Shown piece after piece: positions 26,302 to 36,159 of a stretch of DNA of 64,000 bases; positions within the stretch are counted from its first letter, which is position 1, and each line of letters begins with the position of its first letter. Position numbers and translations under genes: made by a program. Source of the DNA: JAICMB01 sp963838885 (GTDB lineage Bacteria > Acidobacteriota > Terriglobia > Bryobacterales > Bryobacteraceae); assembly GCA_963838885.1 (NCBI GenBank), contig CAWITB010000031.1, positions 5,978 through 69,977 of the forward strand. Reading direction: 5' to 3'. The notes beneath the pieces are model-generated. The model had not been told where the DNA came from. It was given only the letters and a program-made list of their open reading frames with translations, and ran no database searches.

Positions 26302-27563
26302 GAGCGGGCGGCGGCCGAGAGCACCTCGTGAAGGCGGCGGGCGACAATCGTGTCCTCGCCGGGCTCCAGCATCCAGACGCCAACGACGATCGTGTTCTCA
26401 TCGACGGGCATGCCGGCCGATGCCGCATGCTTGCTTCCGGTCGCCGGATTCAGCTCGATGCTGGGCGTTCCGCGGCGAAGTTGGACCAAAACTTCGCGCG
26501 GCGCGATCTTCACTTTTTGTTGGTCGTAGCGGATCAGCAGATGCGGCACGTGGTTCGCAACCTCCGGCACGAAGATTTCCGGTTGGACCGACGGAACGTC
26601 TTTCAGATGCGCCGCGATGCGGTTGGCCCGGCGGCGGAATTCGGCTTCCATTCCCTCGTCGGACTGACTCAGAAACCAATCCACGGCGGCCACCATGCCC
26701 ACGATCTGCTCCTTCGCGACCTTCTGTCCGCGGGCCACGCCGTCGAAGGGATTATTGTTCTCGGACGCCGCGGCGATGAGATCCTTTCTGCCCAGGAGCA
26801 GACCCGCGTTTTGCGGACCGCGTATTCCCTTCCCGCCCGAGAACGTCACCAGATCGAAACCCATCTGCGTATAATTCCAGAGATTCGAGATCGGGGGCAC
26901 GTCGGCGGCGGCGTCGTTGAAGCAGGGTACCCCGTGCTCGTGCGACACGCGGATCCAATCTTCGCGCCCGATCTGGCCGCCTTGAGCGGCGTTGAAAAAG
27001 TGCGCCAGTACGGTGCGGTCGTTGAACGCGGCCCGATAATCGTCGATGGTGTTCACCTCGACGAAGCGGGTGCCGCAGCACAGGAGCCCTTCGTCATAGC
27101 CATAACGATGCGCCTTCTGAATGATGATTTCGTTCTTCATCCCCGGGACCTTCGAGGGGATGTCGCGGATGCCGCACTTGTTGGCCGTCATCACACACGC
27201 CGCCGTGCCGATGGTCAATGCGGATGACGCGCCGGCGGTGACCATGGCCGCCTCGCATTTGAGCTTTTGCGCCAGATACTCGCCCGCGGCTTTCTGCAAA
27301 TCGAGCAGGCGCACGGGATGCTTCGCGGCTCGCGCCACGGCCGCCTGAACCGAAGGCGGCATGGTGGATGCCGTCAGAATTGTGTACGTTCCGGCCGCGT
27401 TGATGATTTTCGTCACGCCGAGTTTGTCGTAATAATCTTCTCCGGGCTCCGCGACCGTATGCACCGATGCCGGCGTGGCCGCGAATAAACTTGTGCGGCC
27501 GGCGATCCCGCCAACCGCGAACAGATTCCGCAAGGAAGTGAAGAACTCTCTACGTCCGCTCAT
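26298..27563 (-). CDS. Exported SelA-like PLP-dependent enzyme (DgaE/EF_0838 type)
   Basis: The start is ATG 27563, giving a Tat-like signal MSGRREFFTSLRNLFAVGG. The body of about 420 residues is a fold-type-I PLP enzyme of the SelA-like group, whose members include D-glucosaminate-6-phosphate ammonia-lyase. The probable PLP lysine is in TFSGGKGIRGPQNAG, the aspartate before it in CFNDAAADVPP, and the glycine-rich start in TAGASSAL. The neighbouring DapA-like, amidohydrolase and RidA genes fit ammonia-lyase chemistry giving an enamine intermediate. Export of a PLP enzyme would require Tat. It is divergent from the DapA-like gene, with 61 bp between. Confidence 0.8.
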   Translation of the reverse strand: MSGRREFFTSLRNLFAVGGIAGRTSLFAATPASVHTVAEPGEDYYDKLGVTKIINAAGTYTILTASTMPPSVQAAVARAAKHPVRLLDLQKAAGEYLAQKLKCEAAMVTAGASSALTIGTAACVMTANKCGIRDIPSKVPGMKNEIIIQKAHRYGYDEGLLCCGTRFVEVNTIDDYRAAFNDRTVLAHFFNAAQGGQIGREDWIRVSHEHGVPCFNDAAADVPPISNLWNYTQMGFDLVTFSGGKGIRGPQNAGLLLGRKDLIAAASENNNPFDGVARGQKVAKEQIVGMVAAVDWFLSQSDEGMEAEFRRRANRIAAHLKDVPSVQPEIFVPEVANHVPHLLIRYDQQKVKIAPREVLVQLRRGTPSIELNPATGSKHAASAGMPVDENTIVVGVWMLEPGEDTIVARRLHEVLSAAARS

Positions 27564-27598
27564 AGATGACTTCAATATACGGCATCTGGCCGGCGCTG

Positions 27599-27607
27599 TG
27601 GTATAAC
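27599..27607 (+). promoter_or_regulatory. Candidate extended -10 promoter of the DapA-like gene
   Basis: TGGTATAAC forms an extended -10 element 18 bp upstream of the ATG at 27625 in the divergent gap between the SelA-like and DapA-like genes. No -35 box is evident. Confidence 0.35.
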
Positions 27608-27624
27608 TCTCACAGAGATCGCGT

Positions 27625-28636
27625 ATGACCCGCAAAGATTTTCTACGAACCGCTACGGCGGCCGCGAGTTTCGCCGCCTTGGCGCCGGCCGGAGACGTCC
27701 GCGGCCCGGCGGGCGACCTGACGGACGTGTATCCGGTTCCTCCGCTCGCCCGCAAGAACGACGCCAAGCGCTCTCTGGATATACCGGAGAACGAAAAAAT
27801 CTTCAATTACCTGCTCGGCCAGGGCATGAAAAGCGTTGTGTATGCCGGGAACGCGCTGATCTATCATCTACGGCTCGCCGAATATTCGGAGCTGATCGAG
27901 TGGCTCTCGGGGCTGACCTCCAGAGCACGCATAATACCGGCCATTGGACCATCGTACGGCCGCGCCATGGATCACGCCGCCATCGTTCGAAAGGGCCGCT
28001 TCATGTCGTTGCTCGCGCTGCCCGGGAGCGATCCTCGCGACGCCGCGGGACTCGAGACCGGGTTCCGGGAAATCGCGCAAGCCGCGGGCTTGCCGCTATC
28101 GCTCTACATCAAGGACGAATCCAATTTCGGCGCCGATAAGGAAGCCGGCCTCGACGTGATCGGCCGTCTGGTCGATTCCAAGGTTTGCCTCTCCATCAAG
28201 TACGCCGTGGTGCGTAAAAATCCCGCGGAGGACCCCTATTTGCGCGCGCTGCTTAAGCGCGTCGATCCCTCGCGCGTGGTCAGCGGAATCGGGGAGCGTC
28301 CCGCCATTGTCCACCTGCGCGATTTCAAGCTCGCCGGATTCACCACCGGAGCCGGAGTGCTCGCGCCGGCATTGTGCCTGCGGTTCTTTCATGCCTGCCT
28401 GGCGCAAGATTACGCGAAGGCGGAAGAGTTGCGGCAATTTTTCATGCCGCTCGAAGACATGCGTGATGCCGTGGGGCGCGCCGCGCGTGCTGCATCACGC
28501 GGTCGCGTTAGCCGGCATTGCCGAGACGGGCCCGGTATCGCCGTTTTTATCGCCGTTGAACGCTTCGCAATTGGCGCGGCTCAAGCCGGTTTGCCAAACT
28601 TTGTTCCGGGAAAATACAACCAAGGCTACGGCATAG
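27625..28636 (+). CDS. Exported DapA-like aldolase/lyase, frameshifted near 28470
   Basis: An N-terminal export signal (MTRKDFLRTATAAASFAAL) precedes a DapA-type barrel. Visible features: GQGMKSVVYAGNALIYHLRL, SLYIKDESNF and SIKYAVVRKNPAEDP, where the lysine of IKYA is the likely Schiff-base residue. After LEDMRDA one extra base near 28470 breaks the frame; the next frame continues WGAPRVLHHAVALAG to the stop at 28636, giving about 336 residues. Related enzymes (DgaF, KDPG-type aldolases, dihydrodipicolinate synthase) cleave 2-keto acids. Its place beside the SelA-like gene suggests it acts on the keto acid made there. Confidence 0.7.
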
Positions 28637-28738
28637 ACAGAACCAGCTCATGCCATCGGGCTGCGCTGCCATGTGGAGACCGCACGCGGCCTAGCGGATT
28701 GGCGTTAAAATGCGGAGCGGCTGCTGCACGCCCGACAA

Positions 28739-30299
28739 TTATGCGAGCGCGCCGTGCCGCCGAGCTCGCCACCGGCCACGGCCGTACTCGCCCATGCTCA
28801 GGTCGCCCGACATCGCGCGCGCCCGATACGGAACCGGTGAACGTGTAGTTCAGTGTGTTGCCGTCGGCCGGGAGGGTGCTTCGCAAGCTGACCCGATCGC
28901 CGTCGATATGACCTTTCAGGTCGCCCTCGTAAGCCCAACCCTGGTGCGTCCCGCCGATCTGATTGCCGTGAGCTGTCAAAAATAATTTGTGCCGCGCGGA
29001 ACCGACTTCATACTGCACCTCGACGTCCCAAACGCCGGAAATGTCCGACGCGGGCGCCGCGAGCGTTTTCGCAGGGCCGCCTTTTGGCGCGCTGGAGAAA
29101 ATCTCGAACAGGCGCGTCGCAACAATCTCGTGCTCTCCAGGCTTCATCGCCACCGGCCGGATCAAGAAGGAATTGCCCTCGCCCGCGGCGTGCGTCATAA
29201 TTCGCGGCTCGCCGTCGAGCAGCTTGCGCCCCACTTCTCCCGCCGTCAAACCGATCTTCTGGGTATCCCAGCGAACCTCCAGCGTCGGGAACGGACCGCC
29301 GCGAGCCGGAGGCCGCACTTGCGCGCTGACGCCCGGCACTCGCGTGATGCGATCGGACATTTGCGCGTACCAGCCCTCCCATGTTCGAAAATCCGCTTCA
29401 ATGTCGCGGCCGCCGCGCCAGGTCTCGACCGCCTGCAGCATTCCCATGATCTCTTCCTTCGTCACCTTCAGCGCGCGCCCGAAGGAATGGTGCGGAGCGC
29501 TATTGGCCCAGGCGGCCTCGACCAGGTCTTTCCGGCCCACGAGAAGCCCTGCGCCTTGCGGTCCGCGAAGAATCTTCCCGCCGCTGTAGGCAACCATGTC
29601 CGCTCCCTGCGCAATATAGGGATTGGGAACGATCAGGTAATCCGCCGCGGCGTCAATCAGCGTCGGAACGCCGGCCGCGCGCGCGATCGGGGCGATGTCT
29701 TTGAGGTCGAATTTTGCCTTTCCAAAATAGTTTCCGAGAATATAGATCATCGCGGTGTGCGGACCGATGGCGCGCCGCAACTCGTCCGCATTGCCGACTT
29801 CGATCACCTTCACGCTCAGCGTGCGCACCGCATGATCGTACGCATTGCGCGACTCGTGCGGGATGATCACCTCGTCCTTCAGTCCATCGAGATTGGGGAG
29901 ACGCTGGATCTTTTCCGGGTCCATGCCAATGAGACACGCCGAGGTGGCGTGCGTCAATGCCGCCGCCGTGCCGGCCGTCACAATGCCCCACTCCACCTGC
30001 AACAATTCGGCGAGGCGCGGACTGACCTTGTCCATCAGCTCGTCAAGATCGACGTGAAAGTGCGCGGCTTGCTCCATCGCGGCGATCACTTCCGGCAACG
30101 TCAGCGAACCTCCGTTGATGGTCAGAGTCGCGGTGCAGTTGATGAACGGGCGCACGCCGATCCGGGTATAGACGTCGGGACTCGCGCCGGACGGGGTCGC
30201 GGCCTTCGCCGCGGGCGCCGCGCTCGCCATTGCGGCAGCCATGGCGCCGCTTGCTTGAAACAGGTTCCGGCGGCTGATCGCTGACGGCCGTGTACGCAT
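28739..30299 (-). CDS. Second exported SelA-like PLP enzyme with C-terminal beta domain, frameshifted near 28820
   Basis: The start is ATG 30299, giving a Tat motif SRRNLFQ and signal to AAPAAKA. The PLP domain carries AYSGGKILRGPQGAG with the probable PLP lysine and TLIDAAADYLI. Unlike its neighbour it has an extra C-terminal region of about 90 residues, SGVWDVEVQYEVGS through GNQIGGTHQGWAY, resembling small secreted beta-sandwich domains. Near 28820 the frame shifts; the better reading ends MSGDLSMGEYGRGRW and stops at 28739. Substrate unknown. It is convergent with the DapA-like gene and divergent from the first amidohydrolase. Confidence 0.78.
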
Positions 30300-30352
30300 A
30301 AATGCTCCTTTGTTAAGCCATTGTACTGCGATTGGGTTTACCATGTTGCTTC

Positions 30353-31561
30353 ATGGTTCGTCTGAAATTTCTGTTTTTTGTCTGCATCAGCGTGGCCTCG
30401 GCGCAGCAGTACGATCTGGTTCTGCGCGGCGGACGCGTCGTCGATCCCGGCGACAACGTGGACGCCGTCATGGACGTCGCGATAACGGGCAACCGCATCG
30501 CCGCCGTTGCCCCGGCGATACCGGACAATAAGGCGCGCAAGGTGGTGGATGTCGCGGGTCTTTACGTTGTCCCCGGCCTCGTCGATTTGCACATGCATGT
30601 TTTTGGTTACGTCGGAGCTATTTCCCCCGACGACACCGCGCTGCCGGCCGGAACCACGACCATCGTCGACGCCGGGGGCAGCGGCTGGCGCACTTTCGAC
30701 GAGTTCCGGCGCACCGTGATGGCCCACTCGAAAACGCGGGTGCTCGCCCTTCTGAACATCGTTGGAAAGGGTATGATCGGCGAGCCTTACGAGAGCGACA
30801 CGGAAGACATGGACTCGACCGCGACGGCCAACACCATCAACGCAATCGCGATGTCATCGTGGGCATCAAGACCGCTCATTTCGGCAAGCCGGGTTGGACC
30901 GCCATCGACCGCGCGGTCGCGGCCGGGCGGCTGGCGAACGTTCCAGTCATGGTGGACTCTCACATCTTCACCAATTCGCAGCGCACCACGCGAGAGGAGC
31001 TTCTCGATCACCTGCGGCCGGGCGACATCCGCACGCACATGTTCAACGACCGCCAGATCGAGCTGGTCGACCGTATTACGGGCAAGGTCGAGCCGTGGGT
31101 GATCGAGGCGCGGCGCCGCGGCGTGCGGTTCGACGTCGGCCACGGCGGCGGAAGCTTTCTTTGGCCGGTGGCGAGCCGCGCCATTGCGCAAGGCTTTTTC
31201 CCGGACACCATCAGCACCGACCTGCATGACGCCAGCATCTTTATCCAGCAGTGCGATATGCCCAACGTAATGTCGAAACTGATGTTCCTCGGAATGAATT
31301 TCAACGACGTGCTGCTGCGCTCGACCGTGAATCCGGCCAAAGAGATTGCGCGTTATCCCGAGCTCGGAACACTCGGCCGTGGGGCGCACGGCGGATGTCG
31401 CGGTACTCGAACAGCAGAGCGGCGTATTCGCGTTCAAGGACGCGTGGCCGGCCAAGCGCCTCGCGACGAAGCGCCTGGTTTGCGTGCTGACCATTCGCAA
31501 CGGAGCTATTGTCTACGATCGGGACGCGCGGGAATTTCCGGCCTGGAGCGGGACACGATGA
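30353..31561 (+). CDS. Exported amidohydrolase (EF_0837/AHA_3915-like), two frameshifts
   Basis: A Sec signal (LKFLFFVCISVASAQQ) precedes the metallohydrolase. Metal ligands are intact: DLHMHVF (HxH), GIKTAHF with the probable bridging lysine, RTHMFND and STDLHD. One-base shifts occur near 30838 (a lost base after ATANTIN) and near 31378 (an extra C after ELGTLG), after which the frame continues GRTADVAVLEQQSG to TGA at 31561. Joined, the protein is about 402 residues, equal to the intact paralogue at 36160. The stop overlaps the next start as ATGA. Likely role: deacylation or ring hydrolysis in the periplasm. Confidence 0.78.
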
Positions 31562-32448
31562 CGAGCCGCTTTCTCATTCTGGCGCTGGCCTGCGGCGCCG
31601 TGCAAGGTCAGCAGATTTACGACCTGCTGCTGAAGAACGGCCACGTAATCGACCCGGCGAACGGGCGTGACGCGAGGCTCGATGTCGCTATCGCCGGGAA
31701 TAAAATTGCGCGCGTGGCGCCGGATCTTCCGGCCGCCAACGGCCGCGTCGTCGTGGATGTTGGCGCCTACATCGTTTCGCCAGGCCTCATCGACATCAAC
31801 GCGAATCTCGACCTCGCGCGCGGGGGCGTGAGGCCCGATTATCACATGCTGCCGAACGGCGTGACGACGGCCGTCGATAGCAGCGAAACGTGCGCGACAC
31901 TCGCGGATTTCAAGAAGCGCGTTATGAATCGGGCCAAGACGAGAATCCTAGCGTTTGTCTCCGATCGCGGCGCGGGTTGCGAGGATAAGGCGGTGGTGAA
32001 CAGGGGCGAGGTTCCGGCAACGACAGCGTTGCGGTTTGGCGCCATCCAAGCGGCGTTGAAGAAGGGAATGCCGCCCGATACCATTTCGAGCGGCGTCGAT
32101 GCCGCTAACGCCGTACTGCAAGGCGCCAATCTCCTCACGGCCATGTCGATCTATCTGAACCTGGGCATGACGCCTCAACAGATCCTCGAGCGCGTAACCA
32201 CGAACGCCGCGCGGGCCATCGAGCGCCCCGAGCTCGGAGCCTTAAACGAGGGCAGCGCCGCCGATGTCGCGGTGCTCGAAATTCAAGAAGGAAAATTCGG
32301 CCTGCTCGATTCCGGCAACGAGCGATTGGACGCCAAACGGCGTTTCCGTTGCGTGTTGACGGTGCGCAATGGAGCCATCGTGTGGGACACCGGCGGCCTC
32401 AGCATTCCCGATTCTCTGAAGGCCGGACCCTACACGAATTTCAAATAG
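31558..32448 (+). CDS. Shortened amidohydrolase paralogue lacking metal ligands
   Basis: 296 residues with a Sec signal (FLILALACGAVQGQQ), against about 415 in the paralogue at 36160. The N-terminal beta domain is conserved, but the metal-site HxH in DMHTH is replaced by NAN in LIDINANLD. The central section carrying the lysine and His ligands is absent, and STDLHT has become SSGVDAAN. It continues with GMTPQQILERVTTNAARAIE and the C-terminal beta domain. It overlaps its upstream neighbour by ATGA and has a clean open frame. It is probably not a metallohydrolase; it may be a binding or scaffold subunit, or a decaying gene. Confidence 0.72.
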   Translation: MTSRFLILALACGAVQGQQIYDLLLKNGHVIDPANGRDARLDVAIAGNKIARVAPDLPAANGRVVVDVGAYIVSPGLIDINANLDLARGGVRPDYHMLPNGVTTAVDSSETCATLADFKKRVMNRAKTRILAFVSDRGAGCEDKAVVNRGEVPATTALRFGAIQAALKKGMPPDTISSGVDAANAVLQGANLLTAMSIYLNLGMTPQQILERVTTNAARAIERPELGALNEGSAADVAVLEIQEGKFGLLDSGNERLDAKRRFRCVLTVRNGAIVWDTGGLSIPDSLKAGPYTNFK

Positions 32449-32454
32449 CGCTCG

Positions 32455-32940
32455 CTAATCGATATAGGCGATGCAGTCGATCTGGAGCAACTGGCCGGGG
32501 TGTCTGAACCCACTCGCGCCAAAGTAGGAGCGGGCCGGCTTGGGGTCCTTGAAAAACGGGCCGTAGGCCTCGTTCATTCCCGCCCAGTTGCGCTCCGGGT
32601 CGACCAGCGCCACCTGCACCTTGAGCACATTGTCCATCGACGAGCCGGCCTTTTCGAGCGCCGCTTTCATCATCTGCAGCGCGTCGCTGGTCTGTTCGCG
32701 AACATCGCCCGGCTTGGGACGCTGCTCCGGATACCAGCCGCCGATGCCACCCAGAAAAAGGAGATGACCGGAGCGGATCGGTCCACCCGCGACCGCCTTC
32801 TTCGGTCCCCACTCCGACGTTTTGCCAGAAGCTTTGTCCTGAGCCTGCGCAACGGCGCCCCCGCCCGCGAGCAACAGCGCCGCCGCTTCCATCGCCTTCC
32901 TTCGCGTTTTATCGCCTTGTTCCCGATTCCCGCCCATCAC
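32455..32940 (-). CDS. Exported RidA family (enamine/imine deaminase) protein
   Basis: 161 residues with a Tat-like leader (KTRRKAMEAAALLLAGGGAV) ahead of a RidA domain of about 120 residues: GGPIRSGHLLFLGGIGG, then EQTSDALQMMKAALEKAGSS and VLKVQVALVD. RidA proteins hydrolyse reactive enamines/imines such as 2-aminoacrylate released by PLP enzymes. The RidA-type arginine expected near the C-terminus is not obvious, so it could belong to a related YjgF subfamily. Its neighbours include two PLP ammonia-lyase-like enzymes, which supports a partner role. Confidence 0.85.
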   Translation of the reverse strand: MMGGNREQGDKTRRKAMEAAALLLAGGGAVAQAQDKASGKTSEWGPKKAVAGGPIRSGHLLFLGGIGGWYPEQRPKPGDVREQTSDALQMMKAALEKAGSSMDNVLKVQVALVDPERNWAGMNEAYGPFFKDPKPARSYFGASGFRHPGQLLQIDCIAYID

Positions 32941-32955
32941 GCCTCCCTATAGAGG

Positions 32956-32961
32956 TATACT
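32956..32961 (+). promoter_or_regulatory. Candidate -10 box of the TonB-receptor gene
   Basis: TATACT lies 36 bp upstream of the ATG at 32998, in the divergent gap after the RidA gene. A ribosome site GGGAG lies upstream of that ATG. The -35 region is weak. Confidence 0.35.
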
Positions 32962-32997
32962 AATTTTCAACACCGTATGCTACAGGGAGCTAAATTT

Positions 32998-35900
32998 ATG
33001 TCGCGTCTGCTTTGCGCATTCGCAGGACTTTTTTTCGCGTGCTCGATGTACGCGCAACTCGCTACCACCACCGCTTTGGTCGGCACCGTAACCGACACCA
33101 CCGGCCAAACCGTCCCGGGCGCCAAGGTCACGGCCGTGAATCAGGGCACCGGCGATACCTACAACGCAACCACAAACGACCAGGGTTATTACAACATTCA
33201 GTTCGTCCATGTCGGCACCTACACCCTGACTGTTGAAAAGCCCGGATTCGAGAGATCTCAAACCAAGAACGTCATCGTCGAGAACAACCAGACGGTTCGC
33301 AACGACGTCACATTGGCGGTCGGCTCGGTTTCTCAATCGGTGACGATCGAGGCCACCGCGCCGGTCATCAAGACCGACGACGCCAGCGTGTCGGAGAACA
33401 TCACGACTCGCGACGTCGCCAATCTGCCATTGAACGGCCGCGACCCAATGCACCTTGCCATCACGACTCCGGGCGTCATCCCAGGGTTGAAGGCCGCCAA
33501 CGGCGTTCCTCCGGGCGAGGACTTCATCGGCGCGGGCACTCGCGAAATTCAAAATGAAATGTCGCTCGACGGCATCAGCATCATGAACAACCTGATCACG
33601 ACCACACCGTCGCGGCCCATGGTCGAGTCAATTCAGGAAGTGCAGGTGCAGACCGGGACGTACTCGGCGCAGTATGGCGCTTATCTCGGTGTCCACATCA
33701 ACATGATCACCAAGAGCGGCACCAACGATTTCCATGGCGCGCTGGTCGAGTTTGTCCGCAACAATGTTTTCGATGCGCGGCCGTACTTCCTGCCCGCCAC
33801 GTCGGCGAAGAGTCCGCTGCGGCAAAACCAGTTCGGATTTGAATTCGACGGACCCATCATCATCCCGAAACTCTATAACGGCAAGAACAAGACCTTCTTC
33901 ATGGGATCTTATGAAGGACTGCGGCAGATCCGCGAAAGCGTCTCTCTCGCGACCATCTTGACGCCGCAGATGTTCCAGGGTAACTTTTCGCAGTACGCGA
34001 AGCCTATCACGAATCCGTTCACGGGCCAGGTATTCCCCGGCAATATTATTCCCGCGTCGCTGATTTCTCCTTATGCGCTGGAGCTGCAAAAATATTATCC
34101 GACGCCGAATCTGCCCGGCATCACGAACAATTACTCCGCCGTGCTGCCGAACAACAACAACACGGACCAGACGGTCGATCGCCTCGATCAGAATCTCGGC
34201 GACAGCGTGCGGCTGTTCTTCCGCTATCAGCGGCAGCAGGAAAACCTGTTGGTCGGCGCCGCTAACCCAACCAACGCGACAACGACACCCGTTTACCTGA
34301 GCAACTACGATATCGGCTACACCCACACGCTGACGCCGCATCTGGTAAACGACATGCGTTTCGGCCGTAACTTCTACAACACCTCGACGGTGAACTATTT
34401 CCTTACCAGTAACCTCACGACCGCCGGCGCCTCTCTGGGAATCCCCGGATTCAATGGCGACGTGGTCGGCAACAACCCGGGCCTGCCGGAATTCAACGTT
34501 AACGGATTCACGGGCTGGGGCGTTTCCGGAACCAACTGGTATCAGGACGATTCCACCTGGCAGGGCACGGAACAGCTCAGTTGGAATAAGGGCAACCACA
34601 ACGTCATGGGCGGCTTCGAGCTGCGCAAATTAGAGACCGGCCGCTCCGCGACAAACAGTTCGCGCGGGTTCTTCACCTTCACGGGCCAGTATTCCGGTTA
34701 TGCTCCGGCCGACTTTCTACTCGGTATTCCATCGAGCCTGCAGAGCTATGCCACTCAGGTCCGCGGCTTAGTGGCGCAGTGGCGCGACGGCTTCTTCGTT
34801 CTGGATAATTGGCAGGTCAACGCAAAACTAACCGTCAATTATGGACTTCGCTATGAGCTGCCTACCGTTCCTTACACGGTGAACGGATATGCGACGGAGC
34901 TGAATCCGCAGCAGACGGCGCTGGTTCCCTCGAACCCGCCCGTCCCAGGTTTCCACTTCACCTACCCTCAACACAAGGATTGGGCGCCCCGGGTCGGCTT
35001 CGCATACCGCTTCAACGAGAAAACCGTGATCCGCGGCGGCGGTGGAATCTACTACAATCCGAACCAGACAAACAGCCAGACATTTCTGAATACCAATCCG
35101 CCGTTCGCCAACTACTCCACTTATACGGGCAATCCCACCACGCCCAATCTGTTCCTATCGAATCCGCTGGGAGGTCCGGCGAATCCTCCTCCGCCGGTTG
35201 CCAATATCATCACCGACGATTGGAACCTGAAGACGCCGCGCATGAACCAGTGGAGTCTCGGCATGGAGCGCGTGTTATGGCGCAACGCGGGTCTTGAGGT
35301 GCAGTATCTCGGGTCGCACTCCTATCATCTCGACCGCAGCTACTACAACAACACTCCCTATTTGCCGGGACCGGGTACGGTCCAATCGCGCCGGCCGAAT
35401 CAGCTATTCGGCTCGATCCGCACGGTTGAGGATGACGAGATCGCGAATTACGAAGGGTTGAGCGTTGTCCTGCGGCAACGCTTTACGAAAGGCTTCCAGT
35501 TCCTCGCCAGCTATACCTGGTCGCACACGCTCGACGTATCGACCGATTCCAATGGCGGCGGCGCGCCGATGATTCCATACGACTGGCGCGCCGATTACGG
35601 CAATGCGAACTGGGACGTTCGCCATCGCTTCGTCGCCAGCTACGTTTGGAATATCCCGTTCTTCAAGGGCGCCAACGGATTTCTCCGAAACACGTTGGGC
35701 AATTGGGAGATTAACGGCATCACGACGCTGCAAACCGGGTTTCCGTTTAACGTTGGGATCGGGACCGACACCGCCAACACCAGCGCCGGCGGGACGTACC
35801 GGCCCAACCTCGTCGGCACGCCTTCGGACAACTGCGGCGACGCGCACTTGACCGAACTGCATCGATCCGTCGGCATTCGCCATTCCGCCGTTTTACAGCT

Positions 35901-36145
35901 ACGGCAACGCCGGCCGCAATCTCCTGTATGGACCGCATCTCTTTACCACGGATCTGTCGCTGTTCAAGAATTTCCAGATCCACGAGCGCGCCCGTTTGGA
36001 GATCCGCTTCGAAGCGTTCAACGTGACCAATTCGCCGGAATTCAGCAATCCGAACGCGACCTTCGGAACGGCCGCTTTCGGCACGATCACTTCGACATCG
36101 ATCGATAATCGTGAAATCCAGCTCGGCGCAAAGTTCGTCTTTTAG
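32998..36145 (+). CDS. Oar-like TonB-dependent receptor, frameshifted near 35865
   Basis: The ATG at 32998 follows GGGAG and begins a signal peptide (LLCAFAGLFFACSMYAQ); an ATG at 32977 is less likely. An N-terminal carboxypeptidase-regulatory-like domain (ALVGTVTDTTGQTVPGAKVT) is followed by a plug (SVSENITTRDVANLPLNGRD, DGISIMNN) and a long beta-barrel. Near 35865 one extra base breaks the frame; the next frame resumes DPSAFAIPPFYSYGNAGRN and ends IQLGAKFVF at 36145, a proper terminal barrel strand. The full length is about 1050 residues. These receptors import polymers or large solutes and presumably feed the surrounding exported enzymes. Confidence 0.88.
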
Positions 36146-36159
36146 TTATCTTTGCATCA

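Noticed and set aside
26163..27227. 354-aa open frame on the plus strand
   Set aside because: Antisense to the MutT and SelA-like genes, which have full motifs and coupled starts.
28989..30284. 431-aa open frame on the plus strand
   Set aside because: Antisense shadow of the second SelA-like gene, rich in Arg and His with no recognisable domain.
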